A stretch of 64,000 nucleotides of DNA, from positions 124,001 to 188,000 of the forward strand of contig CAWDBL010000017.1 of NCBI GenBank assembly GCA_963800505.1, written 5' to 3'. The translations under genes were made by a program, and so were the position numbers. Positions within the stretch are counted from its first letter, which is position 1. Each line of letters opens with the position of its first letter. Below are positions 36,254 through 45,105 of the stretch, in pieces. The notes under the pieces are model-generated. The model saw nothing but the letters and a program-made list of their open reading frames with translations. It was not told the origin of the DNA and did not search any database. The DNA is from Fodinibacter sp963800505. Its GTDB lineage: Bacteria > Actinomycetota > Actinomycetes > Actinomycetales > Dermatophilaceae.

Positions 36254-37132
36254 CTACGAGCCCGGGCCCGACAAGGGCCCACCGGCGAGTCGTCCGGCGA
36301 GCACGGCATCCGCCACCCGCTCCCCCTCGGCGGCCGCCGCCTGGACCGCCGTGCAGCAGTGTGAGATCCACAGCCCCACACCCGCCGCGTCACCACGGCC
36401 GTAGGCCGCGAGCGCGCCGAGGTAGGGGGCCCCACCCTGCGCGCCGTGCCCGGCCTCGGTCACGGCCACGCCGGTCGGGTCGAGCCCGCCGGCCCGCACG
36501 ACCGCGCGGTCCAGGGCCCGGGCCACCACCGCGTTGCCCCGCACGAACGGCCGCACCGTGGCGAGCTCGGCGTGTACCACCGCGGCGGCCACCACCACCG
36601 GCAACCGGGGTGTCGCGAGCAGCACCTGGGTCACCGCCCGCAGGCGTACCACCACCTGCGCGGCATCCGGCGCCGCCCCGAGGTCGGCGAGCTCGCGGCA
36701 GTCCTCCCCCGCCAGCCGCGGGCGGCCGAGGGCGTCGTCGGGCAGCAGCCCGCTCGCGGCAGCCGTGTGCAGCCGCGCCAGCGCCTGCAGCGGCGCGGTG
36801 AGCACGACGCCCAGCACGTGCTCGGTCTCGGCGGTCGCGGCGAGCACCCCGCGCATGGTCAGCTCGATCGGGTCGGGGTCGGGCGACCAGGTCGACGCAC
36901 CGCGCACGATGTCGCGCACCACGTCGACCGGCAACGACGCCCCCTCGAGCTCACCGCTGGCCCGAGCCCCCCGTACGCGCGACTCGGCCGCGGCCTCGGG
37001 GATCCGGCGACGCAGCGCCTGGTGCCAGCGCAGCCGGGTGCACGCCTCGCGCGCCGCCTCGACCTGCTCGGGGATGCCGGGCAGCTCGGCCAGGCGGGTG
37101 ACCGCGTCGACGGCCGGGCTCTCGGTGGTCAC
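36254..37132 (-). CDS. Fic-like protein with degenerate active-site motif
   Basis: A 292-residue cytosolic, mostly helical protein. SGELEG (about 59-64) fits the Fic inhibitory motif (S/T)-x3-E-(G/N). The Fic motif region reads VHAELATVRPFVRGNAVVAR (about 186-205): compared with HPF-x-x-GNGR-x-x-R, the catalytic His is Arg, the second Gly is Ala and the first Arg is Val. AMP transfer is therefore doubtful. Homologs in this position in actinobacteria are often labelled oxidoreductase without basis. The GTG start is nine bases after the thioesterase stop, so the two are co-transcribed. A regulatory or binding role is possible. Confidence 0.7.
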   Translation of the reverse strand: MTTESPAVDAVTRLAELPGIPEQVEAAREACTRLRWHQALRRRIPEAAAESRVRGARASGELEGASLPVDVVRDIVRGASTWSPDPDPIELTMRGVLAATAETEHVLGVVLTAPLQALARLHTAAASGLLPDDALGRPRLAGEDCRELADLGAAPDAAQVVVRLRAVTQVLLATPRLPVVVAAAVVHAELATVRPFVRGNAVVARALDRAVVRAGGLDPTGVAVTEAGHGAQGGAPYLGALAAYGRGDAAGVGLWISHCCTAVQAAAAEGERVADAVLAGRLAGGPLSGPGS

Positions 37133-37141
37133 CCGAGCAGA

Positions 37142-38002
37142 CTAGTTGCCCGGCAGCCGCACCCCGGCGAGCTGCCGGGCGCGGGCCACGAGCCGGCCGG
37201 TGGAGTCCCAGAGGCAGGCGTCCTCGACGAGCAGGTCGCCGACGACGGTGTCGGTCGTCAGCTCGGCGAGCAGCCAGCCGGGTGCGGGCCGTCCCAGCAG
37301 CTGCCCGGTGAGCTCCATCGTCGGTGCCCACCCCGGCGCCCCGAGGTCGAACGCAACCGGCATCAGGGCGTCGACGGCCCACGGCAGCATCGTGGCGTCG
37401 GGCTCGCGACCGTCCTTGAGCCGCAACCAGGCCCGGATGACGCCACGCCCGGTGGGGCGCCCCACCGCGAACCCGGCCGTCGACGGGTCGATCCGCGCGT
37501 CCATCCGGTCGAGGAGGACGATGCCCTGGGCGACCGGTGAGCCGTCGCGCCGGGCCGGCAGGCACTGCTCGGGCGCCGGCATGTCCGGCGGCTCCGGGGC
37601 GCGGCGCACGGGCTCCGCGCGGTCGAGCGTGCCGAACGTGCCCGTCATCCGCACCCGTTCGTGCGTGCGCCCCTCGTCGTCGCGCTGCACGACGCGCATC
37701 TCGGCGGTCGACACCGTGCGCCCCACCCGCAGCACCTCGACCCGCACCTCGACCGGCCCGGCGGGGGCGGCGGACAGGAAGTGCGCTCCCCAGGTGAGGA
37801 CGTCCGGGTGCCCCACCGCAGAGAGGACGGATGCCGCGGCCGAGGCACCCAGCGCCATGAGCACCCCGCCGTTGATGCCACGCCCGATCGACCAACCCTC
37901 GCCCAGGTGTCCCCGGCCGACCGCGACCGCACCGGCCTGCGCCGGCCCGGACGCCGCGCCGCCCTCCCACTCCAGTGCCAGCACCTCGTCGAGCTCACCC
38001 AC
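37142..38002 (-). CDS. Double-hotdog acyl-CoA thioesterase
   Basis: A 286-residue protein with two hotdog domains (about 1-130 and 155-280), as in TesB-type thioesterase family proteins. GRGINGGVLMALGASAAASVL is the central hotdog helix region of domain 1, and MLPWAVDALMPVAFDLGAPGWAPTMELT corresponds to domain 2. Such enzymes hydrolyse acyl-CoA in the cytosol; chain-length preference is not visible. It precedes the Fic-like gene. The GTG start begins VGELDEVLALEWEG. Confidence 0.8.
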   Translation of the reverse strand: MGELDEVLALEWEGGAASGPAQAGAVAVGRGHLGEGWSIGRGINGGVLMALGASAAASVLSAVGHPDVLTWGAHFLSAAPAGPVEVRVEVLRVGRTVSTAEMRVVQRDDEGRTHERVRMTGTFGTLDRAEPVRRAPEPPDMPAPEQCLPARRDGSPVAQGIVLLDRMDARIDPSTAGFAVGRPTGRGVIRAWLRLKDGREPDATMLPWAVDALMPVAFDLGAPGWAPTMELTGQLLGRPAPGWLLAELTTDTVVGDLLVEDACLWDSTGRLVARARQLAGVRLPGN

Positions 38003-38059
38003 GGGGCGGCCTCCTCATGTCGTCAGGGCATCGTGCGCAGCCGAGCCTATGGTGAGCCC

Positions 38060-39256
38060 ATGACGGGAAGCATCCACTGGCCGACGGCGGTGCTCGTCGC
38101 CGGCACGATGCTCCTGCTCTGGCTGGCCGTCTGGCTGCTGCGCCGCAACCGCCGACGCGGCTTCCTGTCCGAGGTCGACCGGGCCACCTACGCGACGCTG
38201 CACACGGCATCCCTCGCCTCGCAGTACCTCGGCGACGGCCTCACCCCCGATGCCGCCGAGAAGGCAGGCCGGCACCTGCTGTCCATCCTCGGTGCCCACG
38301 CGGTGTCGATCGCCGACCCCGGCAGCGTGCTGTCGTGGACCGGCCTGGGCGACCACCACCGGCGCACCGCCCTGCAGCTCGGCGAGGAGACCCGCGAGAC
38401 CGGCCGCACCGTCGTGCACAGCCACCACGACGTCGCCTGTGCCGACCCCGACTGCCCGATCCGCAGCGCCGTCTCCGCCCCCCTGGTCATGGACGACCTG
38501 GTGGTCGGCACCCTGACGGCGTGGACCTCCGACCCCTCGCCCGGGCTGGCCCGCGCCACCGAGGAGGTGGCCGCCTGGGTGTCGAGCCAGCTGGCGCTTG
38601 CCGAGCTGGCGCGCACCCGAACCCGCGTCATGGCGGCCGAGCTGCGTGCCCTGCGGGCCCAGATCAGCCCGCACTTCATCTACAACAGCCTCGCCGCCAT
38701 CGCGTCGTTCGTGCGCACCGACCCCGACCGGGCCCGCGAGCTGCTCATCGACTTCGCCGACTTCACCCGCTACGCCCTGCGCTCCGGCGGCCCGTTCACC
38801 ACGCTCGCCGAGGAGCTGCGCAACGTCGAGCGCTACCTCGTGCTCGAGCAGGCCCGGTTCGGCGACCGCCTGCAGATCTCGCTGCTCATCGCACCCGAGG
38901 TGCTGCCGGTGACGGTGCCCTACCTCGCGGTGCAGCCCCTCGTCGAGAACGCCGTGCGCCACGGCCTGGCCACCAAGGAAGGCGTCGGCCACGTCACCAT
39001 CACCGCCAGCGACCGCGGGTCCGACGCCGAGATCTGCATCGAGGACGACGGCGTCGGCACCGACCCGCAGCGGGTGCGCCAGATCCTCGACGGCGCGCAC
39101 GCCAGCGACTCGATCGGCCTGGGCAACGTCGACGCCCGGCTCCGGCAGGTCTACGGCGACGAGTTCGGCCTGGTCGTGGAGACCGCGGAGGGCGCTGGCA
39201 CGAAGGTGTCGTTCCGTGTGCCCAAGTTCGCTCCCGGCATCCACGCGGCGTCGTAG
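38060..39256 (+). CDS. LytS-type sensor histidine kinase with GAF domain
   Basis: A 398-residue kinase with one N-terminal membrane helix (about 9-29), a GAF-like sensor (about 50-180) containing a Cys pair, HHDVACADPDCPIRS, and a LytS-type kinase core: RALRAQISPHFIYNSLAAIASF holds the phospho-accepting His, and VQPLVENAVRHGLA, IEDDGVGTDP and GIGLGNV-like SIGLGNVDARL are the N, G1 and G2 boxes. It lies directly before a LytTR regulator and a DUF485-symporter pair, which resembles BtsSR- and YpdAB-type systems that sense pyruvate or other carboxylates. Redox or metabolite sensing by the Cys pair is inference. Confidence 0.92.
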   Translation: MTGSIHWPTAVLVAGTMLLLWLAVWLLRRNRRRGFLSEVDRATYATLHTASLASQYLGDGLTPDAAEKAGRHLLSILGAHAVSIADPGSVLSWTGLGDHHRRTALQLGEETRETGRTVVHSHHDVACADPDCPIRSAVSAPLVMDDLVVGTLTAWTSDPSPGLARATEEVAAWVSSQLALAELARTRTRVMAAELRALRAQISPHFIYNSLAAIASFVRTDPDRARELLIDFADFTRYALRSGGPFTTLAEELRNVERYLVLEQARFGDRLQISLLIAPEVLPVTVPYLAVQPLVENAVRHGLATKEGVGHVTITASDRGSDAEICIEDDGVGTDPQRVRQILDGAHASDSIGLGNVDARLRQVYGDEFGLVVETAEGAGTKVSFRVPKFAPGIHAAS

Positions 39257-39277
39257 CCGGGGTCGTAGGCTCCCCCC

Positions 39278-40069
39278 ATGTCCACCAACGACGTGGGACT
39301 CACGGCACTCATCGTCGACGACGAGCTGCCCGCGCTCTCCGACCTCGGCTACCTCCTCGGGCGCGATGACCGCGTCTCCGAGGTCATCACGGCGTCCAGC
39401 GGAACCGAGGCCCTGCAGGTGCTCGACGGCCGCGACGTCGACGTCGTCTTCAGCGACATCTCCATGCCGGGGCTGGACGGCATGGCCCTGGCCCGGGTCA
39501 TCTCGCGGTTCAGCGTGCGCCCGCAGATCGTCTTCGTCACCGCCCACGACGAGCACGCGGTCGACGCCTTCGCGCTGGCGGCCACCGACTACGTCATGAA
39601 ACCGGTGCGGCCCGAGCGGCTGTCCGAGGCGATCCGACGAGTCGTGGTGGCGCAGACCGAGAAACCGCCGGGGATGCCGCCCGCGCCCGTGGAGCCCGCG
39701 GCTCCCGTCGTCGAGGACGAGACCATCCCGGTCGAGCTGGGCGGCGTGACCCGGTTCATCACCCGCAGCCAGATCCGCTACGCCCAGGCCCACGGCGACT
39801 ACGCGCGCCTGCACACCGAGACCGGCTCGCACCTGGTGCGCGTGCCGCTCACCGTGCTCGAGGACCGTTGGGCCGAGCACGGGTTCGTGCGCATCCACCG
39901 CAGCACCCTGGTCGCCCTGCCCCACGTCAACGAGGTGCGCATGGACCACGGCCGGTGCTCGGTGGTCGTCGGCCACGTCGAGCTCCAGGTGAGCCGGCGG
40001 CACACCAAGCACCTGCGCGACACCCTCCTGCGCCGACCGATCGGCGACAAGCGCCCGAGCGGGGCCTGA
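39278..40069 (+). CDS. LytTR-family response regulator
   Basis: A 263-residue regulator. The receiver domain has the acidic pair DDE near the start, phospho-accepting Asp in DVVFSDISMPGLDGMA (about residue 61), TAHDEHAVDAFALAATDYVMKPV with the switch Thr and conserved Lys. A Pro-rich linker (about 128-150) leads to a LytTR DNA-binding domain (RYAQAHGDYARLHT, GFVRIHRSTLVALPHVNEVR). It is the cognate partner of the upstream kinase. The gene ends four bases before the DUF485 gene, so its target is likely that operon. Confidence 0.93.
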   Translation: MSTNDVGLTALIVDDELPALSDLGYLLGRDDRVSEVITASSGTEALQVLDGRDVDVVFSDISMPGLDGMALARVISRFSVRPQIVFVTAHDEHAVDAFALAATDYVMKPVRPERLSEAIRRVVVAQTEKPPGMPPAPVEPAAPVVEDETIPVELGGVTRFITRSQIRYAQAHGDYARLHTETGSHLVRVPLTVLEDRWAEHGFVRIHRSTLVALPHVNEVRMDHGRCSVVVGHVELQVSRRHTKHLRDTLLRRPIGDKRPSGA

Positions 40070-40073
40070 GGCC

Positions 40074-40457
40074 GTGACCACGCCGGCAGGCGGTCCGCCG
40101 CAGCGGGTGCGGGTCACCAGCTCGCGGCGCGGCGCGGCCCCGATGCACGCCCGGCCGGTCTCGCGCGACCTCGACGAGCAGACCGAGCTCGGCGACGTCT
40201 ACCTCGAGGGCCTCATGCGGGCCCAGCTGCGGCTGTCGGTCGCCGTCCTCGCGCTCACCGTCGTGGGGCTGGCCGCGCTGCCGATCACCCTCCTCCTGGT
40301 GCCGGCCACCCGCACCATCACCGTGGCCGGGCTGCCGTTCCCGTGGCTGGTGCTCGGCATCGCCGTCTACCCCGCCGCGTGGTTCCTGGCCCGCTGGTAC
40401 ACCCGCCAGGCCGAGCGCATCGAGCAGGACTTCGCCGAGGTCGTCGACGCGTCGTGA
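40074..40457 (+). CDS. DUF485-type small membrane protein
   Basis: A 127-residue protein with a basic N-terminal tail, two transmembrane helices (about 52-76 and 84-106) and a C-terminal amphipathic stretch. This is the small-subunit layout found with ActP/MctC symporters. GTG start; its stop overlaps the symporter start (GTGA). Probably an accessory of the transporter. Confidence 0.8.
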   Translation: MTTPAGGPPQRVRVTSSRRGAAPMHARPVSRDLDEQTELGDVYLEGLMRAQLRLSVAVLALTVVGLAALPITLLLVPATRTITVAGLPFPWLVLGIAVYPAAWFLARWYTRQAERIEQDFAEVVDAS

Positions 40458-41986
40458 GCTACTCGCTGTCGATCATCGCGGTCGCCCTGGTCTGCCTCAC
40501 CACGCTGGTCGTCGGAGCCCTGGGGCTACGGCTGTCGAGGCGCACCAGCGACTTCTACGTCGCCGGCCGCACGGTGTCCCCACGCCTGAACGCATCGGCG
40601 ATCAGCGGTGAGTATCTCTCCGCCGCAAGCTTTCTCGGAGTTGCGGGCCTGATCTACGACCGTGGTGTCGACATGCTGTGGCTCCCTGTGGGCTACACCC
40701 TGGGCTACCTCGTGCTGCTTGTCATCGTGGCCGCCCCCATGCGCCGCTCGGGCGCCTACACGCTGCCCGACTTCGCCGAGGCACGCACCGGCTCCCGCGC
40801 CATCCGGCTGGTCTCGTCGGTGCTCGTCGTGGGCATCGGCTGGCTCTACCTCGTGCCCCAGTTCCAAGGGGCCAGCCTCACCCTCACCCTGGTCACCGGC
40901 GCGCCGGCGTGGGTCGGTGGGTTCGTCGTCATGGTGGTCGTCGCGTTGGCCGTCGGCGCCGGCGGGATGCGGTCGATCACCTTCGTGCAGGCCGTGCAGT
41001 ACTGGATCAAGCTGACGGCGCTGGCCGTGCCGGCGTTCGTGCTGCTCGCACTGTGGTTCCGGTCCGGGTCACCGGCACCACAGGTCGACCCGTCGTGGAG
41101 CATCCCGTTGTCCCCCACCGGTCCCGACGACCACCCGACCTACCGCGCGGCATCCACGGTGCTCGCCCTCTGCCTCGGCACGATGGGCCTGCCGCACGTG
41201 CTCGTGCGCTACTACACCAACCCCGACGGCATCGGCGCCCGCCGCACCACCGTCACGGTCATCGCGCTGCTCGGCTTCTTCTACCTGCTGCCGCCTGTCT
41301 ACGGCGCGCTCGGGCGGGTGGCCTACCCGACCCTGCCGCCGGGCGTGCGCTCCGACAGCATCGTGCTGCAGCTGCCCGAGACCCTGCTGCCGGGGCTCGG
41401 CGGGCAGCTGCTCACCGCCATGCTGGCGGGCGGGGCGTTCGCGGCGTTCCTGTCCACTGCATCCGGCCTGGCCATGTCGGTGACCGGTGTCATCGACCAG
41501 GAGCTGCTGCGCCCACGGGTGACCCGGGTGGCCGGCGGCGACGTGCCCGGCATCCGCGGCTTCCGGGTCGCGGCCATCCTGGCGGTGGTCATCCCCTACG
41601 GCGTGAGCCGGGCGACCGAGCCGCTCGGCCTGGCCACCACGGTCGGCCTGGCCTTCGCCGTGGCGGCGGCCACCTTCGCGCCGCTCATCATGCTCGGCGT
41701 CTGGTGGCGTGGCCTGTCGACGTGGGGGGCGATGGCCGGGCTGGTCGTCGGTGGCACCTCGGCGATCGGGGCGATCGGCTGGACCATCGCCACCGGGCCC
41801 GAGGGCGGGTGGACCGGCGCGCTGCTCGCCAACCCGGCCATGTGGGCCACCCCGCTGGCCATCACCACCGCGGTGCTGGTCTCGCTGGCCACACCGTCGC
41901 GCATCCCGGCCGGCACGCGGCGCACCATGGTGCGGCTGCACACCCCCGAGCGGGTGGCCCTGGCGCGCTCCCGCATCCGCGACTGA
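40454..41986 (+). CDS. Sodium:solute symporter, ActP/MctC-like monocarboxylate transporter
   Basis: A 510-residue transporter with about 13 helices. DFYVAGRTVSPRLNASAISGEYLSAASFLGVAG is the ActP/MctC form of TM1-2 with the SAASFLG motif, and TMGLPHVLVRYYTNPDG is the matching mid-region. These carriers take up acetate, propionate or pyruvate. Compared with the second copy at 45-46.7 kb it is shorter and has a shorter C-terminus. It is the last gene of a four-gene unit with kinase, regulator and DUF485 protein. Monocarboxylate substrate is a family-level call. Confidence 0.88.
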   Translation: MSYSLSIIAVALVCLTTLVVGALGLRLSRRTSDFYVAGRTVSPRLNASAISGEYLSAASFLGVAGLIYDRGVDMLWLPVGYTLGYLVLLVIVAAPMRRSGAYTLPDFAEARTGSRAIRLVSSVLVVGIGWLYLVPQFQGASLTLTLVTGAPAWVGGFVVMVVVALAVGAGGMRSITFVQAVQYWIKLTALAVPAFVLLALWFRSGSPAPQVDPSWSIPLSPTGPDDHPTYRAASTVLALCLGTMGLPHVLVRYYTNPDGIGARRTTVTVIALLGFFYLLPPVYGALGRVAYPTLPPGVRSDSIVLQLPETLLPGLGGQLLTAMLAGGAFAAFLSTASGLAMSVTGVIDQELLRPRVTRVAGGDVPGIRGFRVAAILAVVIPYGVSRATEPLGLATTVGLAFAVAAATFAPLIMLGVWWRGLSTWGAMAGLVVGGTSAIGAIGWTIATGPEGGWTGALLANPAMWATPLAITTAVLVSLATPSRIPAGTRRTMVRLHTPERVALARSRIRD

Positions 41987-42004
41987 TACGGGTTCGGATG
42001 CCGG

Positions 42005-43198
42005 TCAGCCGACGGCGTCGCGCGCCGCCACGAAGGCGTCGACGCAGGCCCGCACGTCGGCCTCGGAGTGCGCGGCCGACAGCTGCACCCGGATGCGCGC
42101 CTTGCCCCGCGGCACCACCGGGAAGCTGAACGCGATGACGTAGACGCCGTGCGCCAGCATGTGGTCGGCGATCTGGGACGCCCGGCGGGCCCCGTCGTCG
42201 CCAGGGAACATCACCGGCGTGATGGGGTGCGAGCCCGGCAGCAGCTCGAACCCGGCATCGGTCATCAGCTCGCGGAATCGGGCGGCGTTGGCGCGCAACG
42301 TCTCCCGGGCCTGGCTCGACCCCGACACCAGGTCGAGTGCCGCCAGCGAACCGGCCACCACGGCTGGGGCCACCGAGTTCGAGAACAGGTAGGGGCGAGA
42401 GCGCTGGCGCAGCAGGTCGACGACCTCCTGGTGGCTCGCGACGTAGCCGCCCGACGCACCGCCCAAGGCCTTGCCGAGGGTGCCGGTGAGGATGTCGACG
42501 CGGTCGGTCACCCCGAACAGCTCGGGCGTGCCGCGGCCACCGTCACCGACGAACCCCACGGCGTGCGAGTCGTCGACCAGCACCATCGCCTCGAACTCGT
42601 CGGCCAGGTCGCAGATGCCGTCGAGCGGGGCGTACGAGCCGTCCATCGAGAACACGCCGTCGGTGACCACGCAGACCCGTCGGGCGCCGCCGGCCCGGGC
42701 CGCCTCGAGCTGTTTGCGCAGGTCGGCCAGGTCGGCGTTCTTGTACCGGAACCGGGCGGCCTTGCTGAGCCGGATGCCGTCGATGATCGACGCGTGGTTG
42801 AGCTCGTCGGACACGATGGCGTCGTCGGCGCCGAAGAGTACCTCGAAGACCCCGCCGTTGGCGTCGAAGCACGAGCTGTAGAGGATCGTGGCCTCGGTGC
42901 CGAGGAACTGCGAGAGCCGTGCCTCGAGCTCGGTGTGCTGGGTCTGGGTGCCGCAGATGAACCGCACCGACGCCATCCCGAAACCCCACTGGTCCAACGC
43001 GGCCCGGCTCGCGGCCACGACGTCGGGGTGGTCGGCGAAGCCCAGATAGTTGTTCGCGCAGAAGTTCAGCGACGCCCCGCCGTCGGTTGCCACGTGCGAG
43101 GACTGCGGGGTGGTCAGCTCGCGCTCGCGCTTGTAGAGCCCGGCCTCCTCGATCTCCGCCAGCGTCGCGGTGAGCTCGTCCTTGATGGCGCCGTACAC
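42005..43198 (-). CDS. kbl: 2-amino-3-ketobutyrate CoA ligase (glycine C-acetyltransferase)
   Basis: A 397-residue PLP enzyme that cleaves 2-amino-3-oxobutyrate with CoA to glycine and acetyl-CoA. Alpha-oxoamine synthase motifs: NNYLGFADHP, DELNHASIIDGIRLS, VLVDDSHAVGFVGDGGRGTPE and TGTLGKALGGASGGY, whose Lys binds PLP. GTG start MYGAIKDEL matches Kbl proteins. It sits downstream of tdh on the same strand but 294 bases away, with tandem repeats between. Together they convert threonine to glycine and acetyl-CoA. Confidence 0.95.
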   Translation of the reverse strand: MYGAIKDELTATLAEIEEAGLYKRERELTTPQSSHVATDGGASLNFCANNYLGFADHPDVVAASRAALDQWGFGMASVRFICGTQTQHTELEARLSQFLGTEATILYSSCFDANGGVFEVLFGADDAIVSDELNHASIIDGIRLSKAARFRYKNADLADLRKQLEAARAGGARRVCVVTDGVFSMDGSYAPLDGICDLADEFEAMVLVDDSHAVGFVGDGGRGTPELFGVTDRVDILTGTLGKALGGASGGYVASHQEVVDLLRQRSRPYLFSNSVAPAVVAGSLAALDLVSGSSQARETLRANAARFRELMTDAGFELLPGSHPITPVMFPGDDGARRASQIADHMLAHGVYVIAFSFPVVPRGKARIRVQLSAAHSEADVRACVDAFVAARDAVG

Positions 43199-43492
43199 GT
43201 CGTCTCCTCAGGGCTTCCGGCAGGGTCGGGCACCGGGTGCGGCGCCGCCCCGCCAGCGTAAGCCGTGGGTCGGGCCACGATGCCGTGCCGGCACCGATCC
43301 GATCGCTCGGCCCGCCTCTGGTCCGTCTGACGGGCTCTGGTCCGTCTGCGGGGCTCTGGTCGCTCTGACGGGCTCTGGTCCATCTGCCCGGGTGGTGGCG
43401 CCATGGCATCGCCCTTCCGGCAGATCACCGCCACCCCAGCGGCTCGACCCGGGCCCAGGCGCTTCACGCGGGGCACGGCGGCGGGATGCCGG
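43199..43492. other. tdh-kbl intergenic region
   Basis: 294 bases without a gene; it holds four 19-bp tandem repeats and a GC-rich segment. The two genes of the pathway are usually closer, so kbl may have its own promoter here. Confidence 0.55.
43314..43389. repeat. Four 19-bp tandem repeats
   Basis: Units start at 43314, 43333, 43352 and 43371, consensus GGCTCTGGTCCGTCTGACG with a few changes per copy. A minisatellite of this kind can vary in copy number. Confidence 0.9.
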
Positions 43493-44533
43493 TCAGCTCC
43501 AGTCGAGCACGACCTTGCCGCCGTGCCCCGACCGGGTCTCGTCGAAGGCCTGCTGCCACTGCTCGGCTGGGTAGCGCCCGGTGACCACCGACGACACTGC
43601 CGCCCGCAGCGACGGCGAGGTGGCGAGCATCGACCCCATGAGGTACCAGGTCTCGAACATCTCGCGCCCGTAGATACCGCGGAGCGTGATCATGTGCGTG
43701 ATGACCCGGCCCCAGTCGATGGCGTAGCGGTCCGTGGGCAGCCCGAGCAGGGCCACCCGGCCGCCGTGGTTCATGTTGGCCAGCATCTCCTCGACGGCCA
43801 CCGGCGACCCGCTCATCTCGAGCCCGATGTCGAACCCCTCGACCATGCCGAGCTCGGCCTGCGCCTCGCGCAGCGACGCACCCGCCGAGACGTCGACCAC
43901 CAGGTCGGCCCCCGCCGCCTTCGCGAGCGCGAGGCGGGTGGGCGACAGGTCGGTGACGCAGATGCGGCGCGCCCCGGCGTGCCGCGCGACCGCGGTGGCC
44001 ATGACGCCGATCGGCCCGGCGCCGGTCACCAGCACGTCCTCGCCGACGAGGGGCCACTGCAGGGCCGTGTGCGTGGCGTTGCCGAGCGGGTCGAACAGGG
44101 CACCGAGGTCCGGGTCGAGGTCGGCGGGCTGCACCCACGCGTTCGTCGCGGGGATGACGACGTAGTCGGCGAACGCGCCGTCGCGGTTCACCCCCACGCC
44201 CACCGTGTTGATGCACAGGTGCCGGCGCCCGGCCCGGCAGTTGCGGCAGTTGCCGCACACGATGTGCCCCTCGCCCGAGACCCGGTCGCCCACGGCCACG
44301 TGGTCGACGTCGGCGCCCACCTCGACCACCTCGCCGAAGAACTCGTGGCCGAGCGTCATCGGCACCCTGACGGTGGCGGCCGCCCACTCGTCCCACTGCT
44401 GAAGGTGCAGGTCGGTGCCACACAGGCCCGCCCGCAGCACCCGCACCTTGACGTCCTTGTCGCCGCACCGTGGCTCGGGCACGTCGACGAGCTCGAGACC
44501 TGGACCTGCCGTGACCTTCCGAAGCGCGCGCAC
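43493..44533 (-). CDS. tdh: L-threonine 3-dehydrogenase
   Basis: A 346-residue zinc-dependent MDR dehydrogenase oxidising threonine to 2-amino-3-oxobutyrate with NAD. LRAGLCGTDLHLQQWDEWA holds the catalytic-zinc Cys, GHEFFGEVVEVG the His-Glu pair, and CGNCRNCRAGRRHLC the four structural-zinc cysteines. VLVTGAGPIGVMATAVAR is the NAD-binding loop. The GTG start gives VRALRKVTAGPG, the usual length. Kbl, encoded next, uses its unstable product. Confidence 0.95.
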   Translation of the reverse strand: MRALRKVTAGPGLELVDVPEPRCGDKDVKVRVLRAGLCGTDLHLQQWDEWAAATVRVPMTLGHEFFGEVVEVGADVDHVAVGDRVSGEGHIVCGNCRNCRAGRRHLCINTVGVGVNRDGAFADYVVIPATNAWVQPADLDPDLGALFDPLGNATHTALQWPLVGEDVLVTGAGPIGVMATAVARHAGARRICVTDLSPTRLALAKAAGADLVVDVSAGASLREAQAELGMVEGFDIGLEMSGSPVAVEEMLANMNHGGRVALLGLPTDRYAIDWGRVITHMITLRGIYGREMFETWYLMGSMLATSPSLRAAVSSVVTGRYPAEQWQQAFDETRSGHGGKVVLDWS

Positions 44534-44754
44534 GTGCCCATCATGCCGGGATGCCGTGCCGACCGGGAGTCGATGCAGGTCACCGTTCGTCGTGCGCCGC
44601 CCGCCGTTCGGCGTGGTGTGGCTCGCCGCACATCGCCCCGCCCACCCGCCTGCCGCGGGGCCGCCCCGCACGGGTGTCCACGGCCCCGCCGCGGCCCCAC
44701 GCTGGGAGTCGATCCGGGCAGCACCGTCCGGACTACCGACCCTGGAGGTGACCC
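44534..44754. other. Divergent promoter region tdh / DUF485-symporter operon
   Basis: About 220 bases between divergent operons. It contains an imperfect repeat GGGAGTCGATGC / GGGAGTCGATCC (44568, 44703) and the GGAGG ribosome binding site of the DUF485 gene. No gene seen. Confidence 0.45.
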
Positions 44755-45102
44755 GTGAGCAACGACGCTCTCGCGCAGACCGAGGATGCTTACCTCGCTG
44801 TGCAGTCCACTTCGGAGTTCCAGGCGCTGCGCAAGAAGTTTCGTGGATTCGTCTTCCCGATGACCGCGTTCTTCCTCGCCTGGTACTTCCTCTACGTCCT
44901 GCTCTCGATCTTCGCCCCCGACTTCATGGGCCAGCAGGTCGGCAAGCCGGGCATCACGGTGGGGCTGCTCTTCGGCCTGGGCCAGTTCGTGACGACCTTC
45001 GCGATCACGATCACCTACGCCCGGTGGGCCAACAGCCAGCTCGACCCGATGGCCGAGGCCGTCGCCGCCCAGATGACCGCCTCCGACCCGAAGAAGGACT
45101 GA
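44755..45102 (+). CDS. DUF485 membrane protein
   Basis: A 115-residue protein with the DUF485 signature: FQALRKKFRGFVFPMTAFFLAWYFLYVLLS forms helix 1 and GLLFGLGQFVTTFAITITYARWAN helix 2. These proteins are encoded before acetate/monocarboxylate symporters (YjcH before ActP in E. coli). GTG start with GGAGG six bases upstream; three bases separate it from the symporter gene. Confidence 0.9.
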   Translation: MSNDALAQTEDAYLAVQSTSEFQALRKKFRGFVFPMTAFFLAWYFLYVLLSIFAPDFMGQQVGKPGITVGLLFGLGQFVTTFAITITYARWANSQLDPMAEAVAAQMTASDPKKD

Positions 45103-45105
45103 ACC

